A stretch of 64,000 nt of DNA, taken from contig CALGDE010000133.1 in the NCBI GenBank assembly GCA_937883785.1, positions 1 through 64,000 of the forward strand, read 5' to 3'. A model generated the notes under the pieces. That model was given only the letters and a program-made list of their open reading frames with translations. It had not been told where the DNA came from and made no database searches. Made by a program: the position numbers and the translations under genes. Positions 28,447-36,924 of the stretch are shown here, one piece after another. Numbering within the stretch: the first letter of the stretch is position 1; each line of letters starts with the position of its first letter. The DNA comes from an uncultured cyanobacterium (lineage in GTDB: Bacteria > Cyanobacteriota > Cyanobacteriia > CACIAM-69d).

Positions 28447-29853
28447 ATGGCTTTGAAAGCGTGGCGATTTTATGGGCTGATGGGAATCGCGATTGGAATT
28501 CCACTGACGCTGATTCATTTTCTTCGGCTAGATATGGTTCCCTGGGCAAGCATAATCCTTGCGGGCTACCTTGTTTTGGAGCTGGTATGGCTTTCGTTGC
28601 TGCTACTGTCGGTGGGCACTTCTCGCTACCGTCATCCAGCGGCTGATGTTGACTCGCGATCGCCCAATCCCCAGCCCGAAGACCCTCAAACTGAAAAAGC
28701 CCAACCCACCGTTGCCGTTATTATTGCCGCCTACAACGAAGAGGCAATGTTGCCGGAAACCGTAGACGGGGTGTTGGCCCAGTCGGTGCAGCCAGACCGC
28801 ATTTTAGTGGTGGACGATGGCTCCAGCGACGGTAGCTTAACGGTGTTGGCGCAACGCTACGGGGTGGTCTATCAAGACGGCATTGGGCGATCGCCCCACT
28901 ATCCCACCTTGCAAGTGTTGGCAAAGCACCATAGCGGCAAAGCAGATTCCTTAAACGCCGGGGTCCGCCTAGCCCAGGACGACGTGGTGATTACGGTGGA
29001 TGCGGATACCCAAATGAAGGCAGGGGCGATCGCCGCCGTTAAAACCTACTTTGCCGAGGATTCAGAGCTAAAAGTTATCGGTCCTTTGATGCAGCCGGTG
29101 TGTGAGCCGGGGCGCTTTGCTAAGGCGATGCAAACCCTCCAGCGCTATGAATATTTACGCAGCTTTAGTACCCAAGCGGCCTGGAGTCGCATTGACGGTA
29201 CGTTAACGGTTTCAGGAGCCTGCGCTGCCTATCGACGGGATATTCTAATGGCGGTGGGTGCGTTCGACCCCACAAGCTGGGTGGAAGATTATGAGGTGAT
29301 GGTTCGCATTTATCGCTACTGTCGCGCCCGGCACCTGCGCCCCAAAGTGCTAATTTCACCGTACTTAACCGCCACCACCGACGCCCCCAACAGCGTCCCC
29401 GCGTTTATTCGTCAGCGCCGTCGCTGGATCGGTGGCTTTTTACAAACCCTGCTGCGCTATCGCCATATTGTGGGCAAGCCCAAGGAAGGGGTTATTGGCT
29501 CTGCGTATTTGGTGCTCGGTGTGGTGGATGCCTGTAGTCCGGTGTATGCGATCGCCTCAATTGGTTTGATTTTCAGCATGGTGTTCGGCATGGTGCGCCT
29601 GCCATCAATTATTTTGGTGTTGCTGGGAGCGCGATGGACCCTAGACTTTCTGTTTTCCTGGGTCAACATTACCCGCCATCAACAGTGGCAGCGGTGTCAG
29701 TGGCAAGTGGCGAACGAGGGGCAAACTCGCTGGTTTAACCGTCGCGGTGCCCTGATTGAAACGGTGCTGCGTCCCTTTGTGCTGCTGCCCCTGTACCAGG
29801 TGAGCTACTGGGTGGGCTGGCTGGCAAATTTCCGCGGGCGCTTAAGTTGGTAA
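28447..29853 (+). CDS. Processive-type family 2 glycosyltransferase, membrane bound
   Basis: The 468-residue product has N-terminal helices at about 7-25 and 33-55, a GT2 catalytic domain at about 85-330, and C-terminal helices at about 355-395 and 425-450. Catalytic motifs are VVDDGSSDGS, VDADTQM (the DxD), EDYEVMVR and RQRRRWIGGF (the Q/RxxRW motif of processive enzymes). This layout matches poly-N-acetylglucosamine synthase and hyaluronan/cellulose synthase-like enzymes that extrude a polysaccharide. The polymer is unknown. I chose the ATG at 28447 over the GTG at 28402. dtd follows by 35 bases. Confidence 0.82.
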   Translation: MALKAWRFYGLMGIAIGIPLTLIHFLRLDMVPWASIILAGYLVLELVWLSLLLLSVGTSRYRHPAADVDSRSPNPQPEDPQTEKAQPTVAVIIAAYNEEAMLPETVDGVLAQSVQPDRILVVDDGSSDGSLTVLAQRYGVVYQDGIGRSPHYPTLQVLAKHHSGKADSLNAGVRLAQDDVVITVDADTQMKAGAIAAVKTYFAEDSELKVIGPLMQPVCEPGRFAKAMQTLQRYEYLRSFSTQAAWSRIDGTLTVSGACAAYRRDILMAVGAFDPTSWVEDYEVMVRIYRYCRARHLRPKVLISPYLTATTDAPNSVPAFIRQRRRWIGGFLQTLLRYRHIVGKPKEGVIGSAYLVLGVVDACSPVYAIASIGLIFSMVFGMVRLPSIILVLLGARWTLDFLFSWVNITRHQQWQRCQWQVANEGQTRWFNRRGALIETVLRPFVLLPLYQVSYWVGWLANFRGRLSW

Positions 29854-29888
29854 AGTTGCCGTGACGTTTGGCGGCAGGGGACGGCATA

Positions 29889-30347
29889 ATGCGGGTTTTG
29901 ATTCAGCGGGTGCGATCGGCACAGGTGACGGTGGATGACCAGGTGATTGGCAAAATCGGCACCGGCTTGTTGCTACTGGTGGGGGTCGCCGATGCGGATA
30001 CGGACGCCGAGCTGGATTGGATGGTGAAAAAGTGTTTGAATTTGCGCCTGTTTCCTGACCCCAGCCGCGACGCCCCCCGCTTTGATTTATCCGTCTCGGA
30101 AATTCAAGGTGAGCTGTTGGTGGTCAGCCAATTTACCCTGTACGGCGACTGTCGTAAGGGACGGCGACCGGATTTTACCGGCGCTGGAAAACCGGCGATC
30201 GCCCAGCAACGGTACAACCAATTCGTAGAAAAACTACGCACCAATGGCTTAACGGTGGAAACTGGTCAGTTCGGAGCCATGATGCAGGTAAGCCTGGAAA
30301 ACGACGGTCCCGTCACCCTGTGGCTAGAGCGGGAAGCTGATAGCTAG
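29889..30347 (+). CDS. dtd: D-aminoacyl-tRNA deacylase
   Basis: DTD hydrolyses D-amino acids, and also mischarged glycine, from tRNA in the cytosol. The 152-residue product starts [17 protein letters not shown] and has the catalytic motif SQFTLYGDC near residue 80 and the cis-Gly-Pro-like signature [10 protein letters not shown] at the end. The length is right for the family. The ATG at 29889 is used; upstream in-frame codons are not conserved. The gene is convergent with the ABC ATPase gene, with only two bases between the stop codons. Confidence 0.95.
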   Translation: MRVLIQRVRSAQVTVDDQVIGKIGTGLLLLVGVADADTDAELDWMVKKCLNLRLFPDPSRDAPRFDLSVSEIQGELLVVSQFTLYGDCRKGRRPDFTGAGKPAIAQQRYNQFVEKLRTNGLTVETGQFGAMMQVSLENDGPVTLWLEREADS

Positions 30348-30349
30348 GA

Positions 30350-32224
30350 TCAAGACGCCTTGCGCTGCTGAATATGCTCCAAGGTGCCCTGGGGAATGGC
30401 GGCGATGAGCTGTTTGGTGTAGTCGGTGGCGGGGTTGCGATAGATTTCCTCCGCCGGTCCCAGTTCCTCCAAGCGCCCCTGGTTCATTACGGCGATGCGA
30501 TCGCTCATAAACTCCACCACCCCAAGATCGTGGGAAATAAAGATATAGGTGAGCCCAAAGTCCTGCTGCAAATCCTTCAGCAAGTTCAACACCTGCGCCT
30601 GCACCGACACATCCAGTGCCGACACCGACTCGTCGCAAATAATAAAGCGCGGATTCAGCGCCAACGCCCGAGCGATACAAATGCGCTGGCGCTGCCCGCC
30701 GGAAAACTCGTGGGGATAGCGGTTCATCCAATCGGGATTTAAATCCACCCGCTTTAGCAAATCGGCGGCGCGATCGTACCGTTCCTTCGGCGTTCCCTCC
30801 TTGTGAATCACCATAGGCTCCATAATGGCTGCCCCCACCGATAGGCGCGGGTTTAACGCACTCGCCGGATCCTGGAAAATAATTTGAATATCCCGCCGCA
30901 AGGTGCGCAACGATCGCCCCTTCAGCGCAAAAATATCCTGCCCGTCAAACAGCACCTTTCCCGCCGCCGGCTTAATGAGATTCAACAACGTCCGCGCCAA
31001 AGTACTTTTGCCGCAGCCCGATTCCCCCACCAGTCCCAAGGTTTCCCCCGGAAACACCTCAAAGGACACATCTTTCACCGCCGTGGTGTAGCGCTTCACC
31101 AGCCCAAAGCCCCCTTTGATGGGGAACATCACCCGCAGCTTTTTCACCTGCACCAGGGGCGTCTTGGTTTTCAACTGCACCAGCCGATCCTGCTTTTCCC
31201 CCGCTGGCACCGTTTCAAACTCTTCCAACACCTCCGCCGGCTGAATGGTCCGGTTCGCCTCCTCTGCCCGTCGGGTAAAGTCCGCCACCGTGGGTAAATA
31301 TCGCAGCCGCTGATCGGGACTGGGGCGGCAGGCTAATAATCCCTGGGTATAGGGATGCTTCGGCGCGGCAAAAATCTGCTCCACCGTACCCATTTCCACC
31401 ACTTTCCCCTGGCGCATTACGGCGATTCCGTCGGCAATTTCTGCAATTACCCCTAGGTCGTGGCTAATAAATAAAATCGCCATACTTCGGCGATCGCGCA
31501 AATCCGCCAGCAACGTTAAAATCGACGCCTGCACCGTCACATCCAGCGCCGTGGTGGGCTCGTCCGCAATCAAAATTGACGGATTCCCCGCCAGCGCCAT
31601 GGCGATCGTAATGCGCTGAAGCTGTCCCCCGGAAAACTGGTGGGGATATTTATCCAGCACGCTCCGTTTTCGCTGGGCAATGCGGCTGCGCAATTCTGGT
31701 CCCGGTAGTTCCCCTTTTGCCTCCGCCTGCACCTGAACCGCCAACGCCGTATCGTCCGGCAACACCCGCACTTCCTGAAGGAGGGCGATCGCTTGATCCT
31801 GCGCCGCCTGCTTCGTCACCGGCTGATGTAGCTGAATCGCCTCCACCAACTGAAACCCACAGGTATACACCGGATTAAGGGCACTCATGGGCTCCTGAAA
31901 AATCATGGCGATTTGTCCGCCTCGAATTTTTCGCAGGCGATCGCCCGCCAGGGTCAGCAAATCAATCGGAGCCGCATCCGTCCCCACATTGTCACGAAAC
32001 CAAATTTGCCCCGCCGAAATTTCCGCTGGCGGCATCGGCAACAACCCCAGTACCGCCGCCGCCGTCACCGACTTCCCCGACCCCGACTCCCCCACCAGCC
32101 CTAAGGTCTGCCCGGCAAAAAGCTTTAATGAAACCCCATCAACCGCCGGTGCCACCCCCGCATCCTGACGAAACCCAAGACACAGGTCACAAATTTCTAA
32201 AACCGGCAATTGAGCGTCAGCCAT
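30350..32224 (-). CDS. Duplicated-ATPase ABC transporter protein of the oligopeptide type
   Basis: The 624-residue product fuses two ABC ATPase domains of the oligopeptide/nickel/glutathione importer type (DppD-DppF or GsiA-like). Domain 1 has GLVGESGSGKSVTA, signature SGGQLQRITI and Walker B ILIADEPTTALDV. Domain 2 has GLVGESGCGKSTLA, SGGQRQRICI and IICDESVSALDV. Each ends with the family oligopeptide-transporter C-terminal segment containing HPYT or DYTK. It would energise uptake of peptides or a similar solute across the inner membrane. No permease or binding-protein gene is adjacent. The start is taken as ATG 32224 (MADAQLP). Confidence 0.9.
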   Translation of the reverse strand: MADAQLPVLEICDLCLGFRQDAGVAPAVDGVSLKLFAGQTLGLVGESGSGKSVTAAAVLGLLPMPPAEISAGQIWFRDNVGTDAAPIDLLTLAGDRLRKIRGGQIAMIFQEPMSALNPVYTCGFQLVEAIQLHQPVTKQAAQDQAIALLQEVRVLPDDTALAVQVQAEAKGELPGPELRSRIAQRKRSVLDKYPHQFSGGQLQRITIAMALAGNPSILIADEPTTALDVTVQASILTLLADLRDRRSMAILFISHDLGVIAEIADGIAVMRQGKVVEMGTVEQIFAAPKHPYTQGLLACRPSPDQRLRYLPTVADFTRRAEEANRTIQPAEVLEEFETVPAGEKQDRLVQLKTKTPLVQVKKLRVMFPIKGGFGLVKRYTTAVKDVSFEVFPGETLGLVGESGCGKSTLARTLLNLIKPAAGKVLFDGQDIFALKGRSLRTLRRDIQIIFQDPASALNPRLSVGAAIMEPMVIHKEGTPKERYDRAADLLKRVDLNPDWMNRYPHEFSGGQRQRICIARALALNPRFIICDESVSALDVSVQAQVLNLLKDLQQDFGLTYIFISHDLGVVEFMSDRIAVMNQGRLEELGPAEEIYRNPATDYTKQLIAAIPQGTLEHIQQRKAS

Positions 32225-32298
32225 AGTTATCGTTATTCGCTGCAAAGTCATCGAACGCCTAGCGCCCAACCCTAGGGTAATCGTAGACGGGCATTGAA

Positions 32299-32510
32299 TA
32301 TGGGGCGATAGTCACTTTTCTCAAAAATTTTCCACTCAAAAGCGGGCACTGAAAGTTGCCTGCCATTAACCCTACGATCTTCGCTCCGTAAGGTTTACAA
32401 CCTTTGACTTCTGTCTTTTTCCATCAGATTATTATCCACATTGAGCACTACATTCCCCACGGCGTCAGGCTTACGCTTCACGCTAAGACGCCTCTCGATA
32501 ACGCGTCCTA
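32299..32510 (-). repeat. Degenerate copy of the TA-flanked inverted-repeat element
   Basis: Read on the minus strand, the element starts TAGGACGCGTTATCGAGAGG, close to TAGGGCGTGTTATCGATTAA of the 48164 copy. It ends near a GGGGC-GATAG-TCACTTTT segment at 32301-32318 that resembles the other end type. The length is 212 bp. The terminal TA plus G is the TAG stop of the PP2C phosphatase gene. The internal similarity is weak. Confidence 0.5.
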
Positions 32511-34532
32511 GTGCAAGATTTCCATATTGGGCTGGACCTTTGCCCGCACCAACATCGCCGTAACGTTATCGTGCCCGTTGTGCTGATTCGCCAACTCAAT
32601 CAGCTGGTTCACCCCTTGATCCAAATTCGCCCGTGAACTGAGTAGGGGAGCTAGATGGGTCTGCCAGTGGTCTTCTACTAAGTCGTTGTCGCTGAGTCCG
32701 TCAGAACACATGAGCAACAGGGTATCCTCGTCAAACTCTAAAAAACGAATATCCGGCTCAATAAACTCACTGTCCCGGGGACCCAAAGCCTGGGTTAGCT
32801 GGTACGCATCGGGGCGACTGTAAGCTGCCACCGGATCAATGCCCCGTTGGATTTCCCGCTGCCCCACCTCGTGGTCCACCGTAAGCTGTTCTAGCCCGCG
32901 TCGCCGACTAAGGCGATACAGCCGACTGTCCCCCACATGGGCAACGGCAACCTTAGAGTCTTGTACTAGCACCAGCACCAAAGTGGTACCCATGCGCCCA
33001 CTGCCGGATCGCTGATCCTCTTGGTTTTCCTCAAAAATGGCGTCGTTTGCCGCATGGATGGCATTGCGAATCACCTCTTCCGACGGCAAAACAGAATCTT
33101 GCCAGTTGGTTTTGAAGTAATCGTGCAGAGTTTTTACCGCCAATTTACTAGCCACTTCGCCGCTGGCGTGACCACCCATGCCATCGCAGAGAATGTATAA
33201 ACCTTTAGCGCGAATATTGCGCCCCATGGGCATCTCCAGCTTTTGCACTTCGCTGTAAAGCCCAAAATAGTCCTCGTTGTGATCTCTTTGACGCCCAATA
33301 TCCGTCCGCCCAGACTCATCTAGACTCGCTAGGCACATGGGTAGCACCACCGTCGGTGCGTCATCATCGCCGTCATCGTCTAGCCCAGCGGCAGCGGCGA
33401 TCGCCGCCATTTCGTCAATATCTGGCGGCGGTGGCGCTTCACCCACCGCAGGTTCGCCCACCGTCACTGCGCTCACCTTCGGTGCCGCAGGCGGCGCTGG
33501 AATGCTAATTCCCATGGACGCATTCGCCGCCGCCCGCTTCGCTAAGGTTTCTGTCGCCGTCGTTGCGTTGCCTGCCTCATCCAAAGATTCAGCAATCATC
33601 TGGAGGCGATCGCGAGCCGAATCCGCCGTCAACACATCACAGTCCACCAGCGCCTTTGCCGTCGCTACCACCGCTGCTGCATCAGAACGCCCGCTGCCTT
33701 CCAACAAATCTAGCCACGCCTGCCCAAGGTCTTTTAACAATGGCGGGTCACCAGCCTCCGGCTTAGTGTAAAGCTGACAAAATACGAGCACCCGATCCTC
33801 ATCAACCCGTAAATTTTTAGGAAATAGCAGTGATCGGCAACTGTGAAACGGCTGTAGTGTTTCCCATAGCTCCAAAGAATCCCGCAGCCCGAAGAGTACC
33901 TCCAACAGCGGTGTATCGTCTTGACGCCATAGATCACTCACTAGGGGCCAGCTACTGCGATCTTCCAGAAGCAACACCTCTTTACTGGCATCTTCCCAAC
34001 AGTCATACACTTCTGGTAGTCGGGTTCCTAGCACCTCATCCAAACTGAAGTAGGGCCCCACTGCCCCTGGCAACCCCACCTCCCAGCTAGCAGTGCCTTG
34101 GTCCAAAGATGGCGGCTGTATCCCGTCGTTATCCAAAGACAAAAGCTGATCTAAAAACCTTTCTCTGTAAGGTTGGGTATCGATCACAATTCCCTGGGCG
34201 CTGTCCCCCAAAGGACCTCCTTTGAGCTCCCCTTGCAGTTGATATCGCTTATACAAACTATCCATCGATGGGATGGTAGCTTCCATTGCCAATAGCTTTT
34301 CACGACGCTCTGGAATTTCTTTGCCGCTCCAAGCCTCGTCCCCCGGTGCTGGCGTAACCACTGCCAATAGGCGATCGCCCACCGCCTCCGGACCTTGGTC
34401 GTGTTGCCCCAGGGGCAAATAGGCTTGGTCATTACCGCTAGGAGAAACGCGATGATTAAAAGCTGTGCCGCACTGCTGACAAAAATTGTTGTTGTCAGGA
34501 TTTTTAAATCGACACTGGGGGCAAATCAGCAT
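32508..34532 (-). CDS. PP2C-type serine/threonine phosphatase with N-terminal zinc ribbon
   Basis: The 674-residue product starts with a zinc-ribbon motif, CPQCRFKNPDNNNFCQQCG. A long variable region (about 30-400) includes a kinase-like or scaffold part and an Ala/Asp-rich linker. The C-terminal PP2C domain (about 405-670) has the metal-binding motifs RDHNEDYFG, LCDGMGGHASGEVASK, HVGDSRLYRL and LMCSDGLSDN. It removes phosphate from Ser/Thr residues in a Mn/Mg-dependent way. I chose the ATG at 34532 because the zinc ribbon begins there. The stop codon is formed by the end of a repeat element. Confidence 0.88.
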   Translation of the reverse strand: MLICPQCRFKNPDNNNFCQQCGTAFNHRVSPSGNDQAYLPLGQHDQGPEAVGDRLLAVVTPAPGDEAWSGKEIPERREKLLAMEATIPSMDSLYKRYQLQGELKGGPLGDSAQGIVIDTQPYRERFLDQLLSLDNDGIQPPSLDQGTASWEVGLPGAVGPYFSLDEVLGTRLPEVYDCWEDASKEVLLLEDRSSWPLVSDLWRQDDTPLLEVLFGLRDSLELWETLQPFHSCRSLLFPKNLRVDEDRVLVFCQLYTKPEAGDPPLLKDLGQAWLDLLEGSGRSDAAAVVATAKALVDCDVLTADSARDRLQMIAESLDEAGNATTATETLAKRAAANASMGISIPAPPAAPKVSAVTVGEPAVGEAPPPPDIDEMAAIAAAAGLDDDGDDDAPTVVLPMCLASLDESGRTDIGRQRDHNEDYFGLYSEVQKLEMPMGRNIRAKGLYILCDGMGGHASGEVASKLAVKTLHDYFKTNWQDSVLPSEEVIRNAIHAANDAIFEENQEDQRSGSGRMGTTLVLVLVQDSKVAVAHVGDSRLYRLSRRRGLEQLTVDHEVGQREIQRGIDPVAAYSRPDAYQLTQALGPRDSEFIEPDIRFLEFDEDTLLLMCSDGLSDNDLVEDHWQTHLAPLLSSRANLDQGVNQLIELANQHNGHDNVTAMLVRAKVQPNMEILH

Positions 34533-34847
34533 GGGACACGGTTTCTTATGAGTTGAGGACGGCTGGACAAAGAATACCCAGCGCGATGGCACCCGTTTCG
34601 AACCTATCTTAACTGCCTAATTTAGGAACGGCCGACCAGAGCGATAATCCGTAATTTCAAATGGCAGTTTTTGCAAACATTCGCCACCATCACTGCCTAT
34701 GGCCGATGCCAATGACCGTTCCCAATGCCGCCGCCCATTCAATTCAATGGGAAAACTAACAATAAAGGTCCCCTCTTATTTTCTGAAAGAAGGAACCTTT
34801 ATTCGCCCCCTGCCATCAGCGGTCAGCTACTGAGATTTTTTAACGGT

Positions 34848-35783
34848 CTAAGACTCTTCCTGGGGCTGGGAAAAATCACGATCGCCTTGATAGTTGGACA
34901 AATCTGCCAAGCGAGCTAAATTTTGCACCCCCGGGTAAAGCTGCCCTTCCACTTCCCAAGTTGGGAAACTGCGTACACCAGCCTGCTGACAGGCCTGAGG
35001 TTGAGCCTTCGCTCCTCGAGGATCGCACTCAATGTAATTCAATTTTTTCGCCGCCGTTTTACCAAACAGCTGCTTTTGATCGTGGCAGTGGGGGCACCAG
35101 TAAGCGCCGTAATACACAATGCCTGCCTCATTGAGATGGCTTGCCAATGATTCGGACGCCGGGGTCGATTCCGTAGTAACCACCGGCGGTAGGTTGCCAT
35201 CAACGGCAATGGTGGGGCGATTAATGCTGGAGTAAACCGCCGCTGTGGTGGTTAAGGTTAATACCGCCGCCACAAAGCCAATAAACAGGGGCTGCCCCAA
35301 ATCCTCCCAGCGCCGTCCCAGGGACGCGATAACAAACATACCGGCGGTGAACAGGGCAGAGGCTATGCAATAAATGCAAAATTCCTGGATTTCTGCCACC
35401 AGCAAATACATCAGGTAGGCGCTAAAGCTAGCCATGGCTGCTCCGCCCAGGAACAACCCCCAGCTGCTAAGGCTTTCAATTTTATTGCGCAGATTTTTAT
35501 CTAGCGATAGCTTGGCTGCACCCATGGGAGCTAAGGCCATAACCCCCATTCCCAGATAGCCCAGCACACCAAAAAGAGGAAGGGGAACGCCGTAAATTTC
35601 GGCGTAGCTACTGTTCAATACTTGATCGCAGCCTCCAGTGGGACAGCCAACGGCAGTGCCTGCCACTTTAGCCACCGTTAGGTAGGCGGTCAGGGAGGCA
35701 CCAGCAGCGGCAATGCCCGCGATCGCCCAGCGGCTCCACTTTTCCATGCCAATGGCGGCATTACGGTTACGGCGACGTCTCAT
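34848..35783 (-). CDS. VKOR-thioredoxin fusion (LTO1-like disulfide-forming enzyme)
   Basis: This 311-residue membrane enzyme forms disulfide bonds in lumenal or periplasmic proteins. The VKOR part (about 15-185) has several helices, the loop cysteines CPTGGCDQVLNSSYAEIYG and the quinone-side active site CIYC. The C-terminal thioredoxin-like domain (about 205-300) has the active site GAYWCPHCHDQKQLFG and the cis-proline segment RSFPTWEV. Plant LTO1 and its cyanobacterial relatives of this architecture support assembly of photosystems. It lies downstream of btpA, which is also tied to photosystem I, in the same direction. An alternative ATG lies at codon 13. Confidence 0.92.
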   Translation of the reverse strand: MRRRRNRNAAIGMEKWSRWAIAGIAAAGASLTAYLTVAKVAGTAVGCPTGGCDQVLNSSYAEIYGVPLPLFGVLGYLGMGVMALAPMGAAKLSLDKNLRNKIESLSSWGLFLGGAAMASFSAYLMYLLVAEIQEFCIYCIASALFTAGMFVIASLGRRWEDLGQPLFIGFVAAVLTLTTTAAVYSSINRPTIAVDGNLPPVVTTESTPASESLASHLNEAGIVYYGAYWCPHCHDQKQLFGKTAAKKLNYIECDPRGAKAQPQACQQAGVRSFPTWEVEGQLYPGVQNLARLADLSNYQGDRDFSQPQEES

Positions 35784-35801
35784 AATCTTGACTAGTTGTA
35801 A

Positions 35802-36038
35802 CTAATTCGTCCTAACTAACTCACTGGAGCTATCGTTAACGACCTTTGAAATTTCTAAAGTCGCTTTCCCTACGGTAACAGTTTCCCCATTTAAGGTGCG
35901 GTTATTTCTTCCCCCTGGCGTTTCCTGGCATTCACAACAGTTCCACTGTGGTCCATTGGGGCGATCAGCAAATTTAAAGATCACACTGCAGCCAGAGTTC
36001 ACCCCTAAGAAACCAAGAAACCCGCCTCCCAAATCCAC
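35802..36038 (-). CDS. Possible small Cys-rich protein between btpA and the VKOR gene
   Basis: This 78-codon frame has a GTG start 16 bases downstream of btpA and a stop 18 bases before the VKOR fusion start. The product contains NCCECQETPGG and a strand-like ETVTVGKATLEISKVV. The tight spacing on both sides argues for a real small gene within an operon; the GTG start and the lack of a recognised family argue against. No function can be assigned. Confidence 0.35.
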   Translation of the reverse strand: MDLGGGFLGFLGVNSGCSVIFKFADRPNGPQWNCCECQETPGGRNNRTLNGETVTVGKATLEISKVVNDSSSELVRTN

Positions 36039-36054
36039 GAATTTTCCGAAAAAC

Positions 36055-36924
36055 CTACGACGACAATGTCGTTAAAGGGGGCGCACTGAGGTGACCATTG
36101 CTGTTACCCAACGTGGGTGGCCCTTGGTAGGGCAAACTTGTCGCTTCCATAAATTGATGGACGCGATTGGGGTCCACCGGCAGATGAATTTTGCCGCGTC
36201 GCTTCAAGGAGCTAGCCACAATGACTCCATCAGCAATAGAAAGCAATTGCGCCACATTATCCACATCAGCTCCGCTTCCTACAAATAAAGGCGTTTCCCC
36301 CGCCGCTGATCGCGCCACCACTAAGTCGTCCACGTTGGGGGGACTGCCCGTGGCCGAACCGGACAAAATAACTCCGTCCGCCAAACCCCGATCAATGGTG
36401 TCCCGCACCGCCACCGCCATTTGATCTGTACTCAGAGGTTGAGCGTGCTTCACCAATACATCCGCCAAAATTTTCACGTCGCAGCCCAGCTCCCGCCGGT
36501 AGCGCAATAGATCGTAAGCGCATCCTTCGATAACCCCCTGATCCGTTGCCATTGCCCCCGACAGTACATTCACTCGAATAAAGTGGGCACCGACGCAACT
36601 GGCGATCGCCATCGCCCCCAACGCATCATTCCTAAGAACATTCACTCCCACAGGGACCGGCACCAAGCTTTGAATACGCTGCACAATCACCGTCATGGCA
36701 CTGATGACAGCCGGATCAACAGGGCCCTTGGGAAAGGGGGCATCGCAAAAATTTTCCACCAAAATCCCGCTGATTCCCCCAGCGGCCAACGCAGCCGCCT
36801 CCTGCTCAGCACGATCAATCACAGTCTTGAGGCTGCCACCCCACCGAGGAGATGTTGGCAACGGCAAAAGGTGCACAACGCCAATGCTGGGCTTTGGAAC
36901 TGAAAACAAACGACTCAAATCCAC
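36055..36924 (-). CDS. btpA: BtpA family photosystem I biogenesis protein
   Basis: BtpA is a TIM-barrel-like protein on the cytoplasmic side of the thylakoid membrane, needed for accumulation of photosystem I reaction-centre proteins. The 289-residue product shows the family start IGVVHLLPLPTSPRWGG, GISGILVENFCDAPF, GVNVLRNDALGAMAIA and LSGSATGSPPNVDDL, all typical. The start is GTG at 36924, preceded by AAAGG. The last 25 residues are variable. A possible small gene and the VKOR-Trx gene follow on the same strand, which suggests a photosystem-assembly operon. Confidence 0.92.
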   Translation of the reverse strand: MDLSRLFSVPKPSIGVVHLLPLPTSPRWGGSLKTVIDRAEQEAAALAAGGISGILVENFCDAPFPKGPVDPAVISAMTVIVQRIQSLVPVPVGVNVLRNDALGAMAIASCVGAHFIRVNVLSGAMATDQGVIEGCAYDLLRYRRELGCDVKILADVLVKHAQPLSTDQMAVAVRDTIDRGLADGVILSGSATGSPPNVDDLVVARSAAGETPLFVGSGADVDNVAQLLSIADGVIVASSLKRRGKIHLPVDPNRVHQFMEATSLPYQGPPTLGNSNGHLSAPPLTTLSS

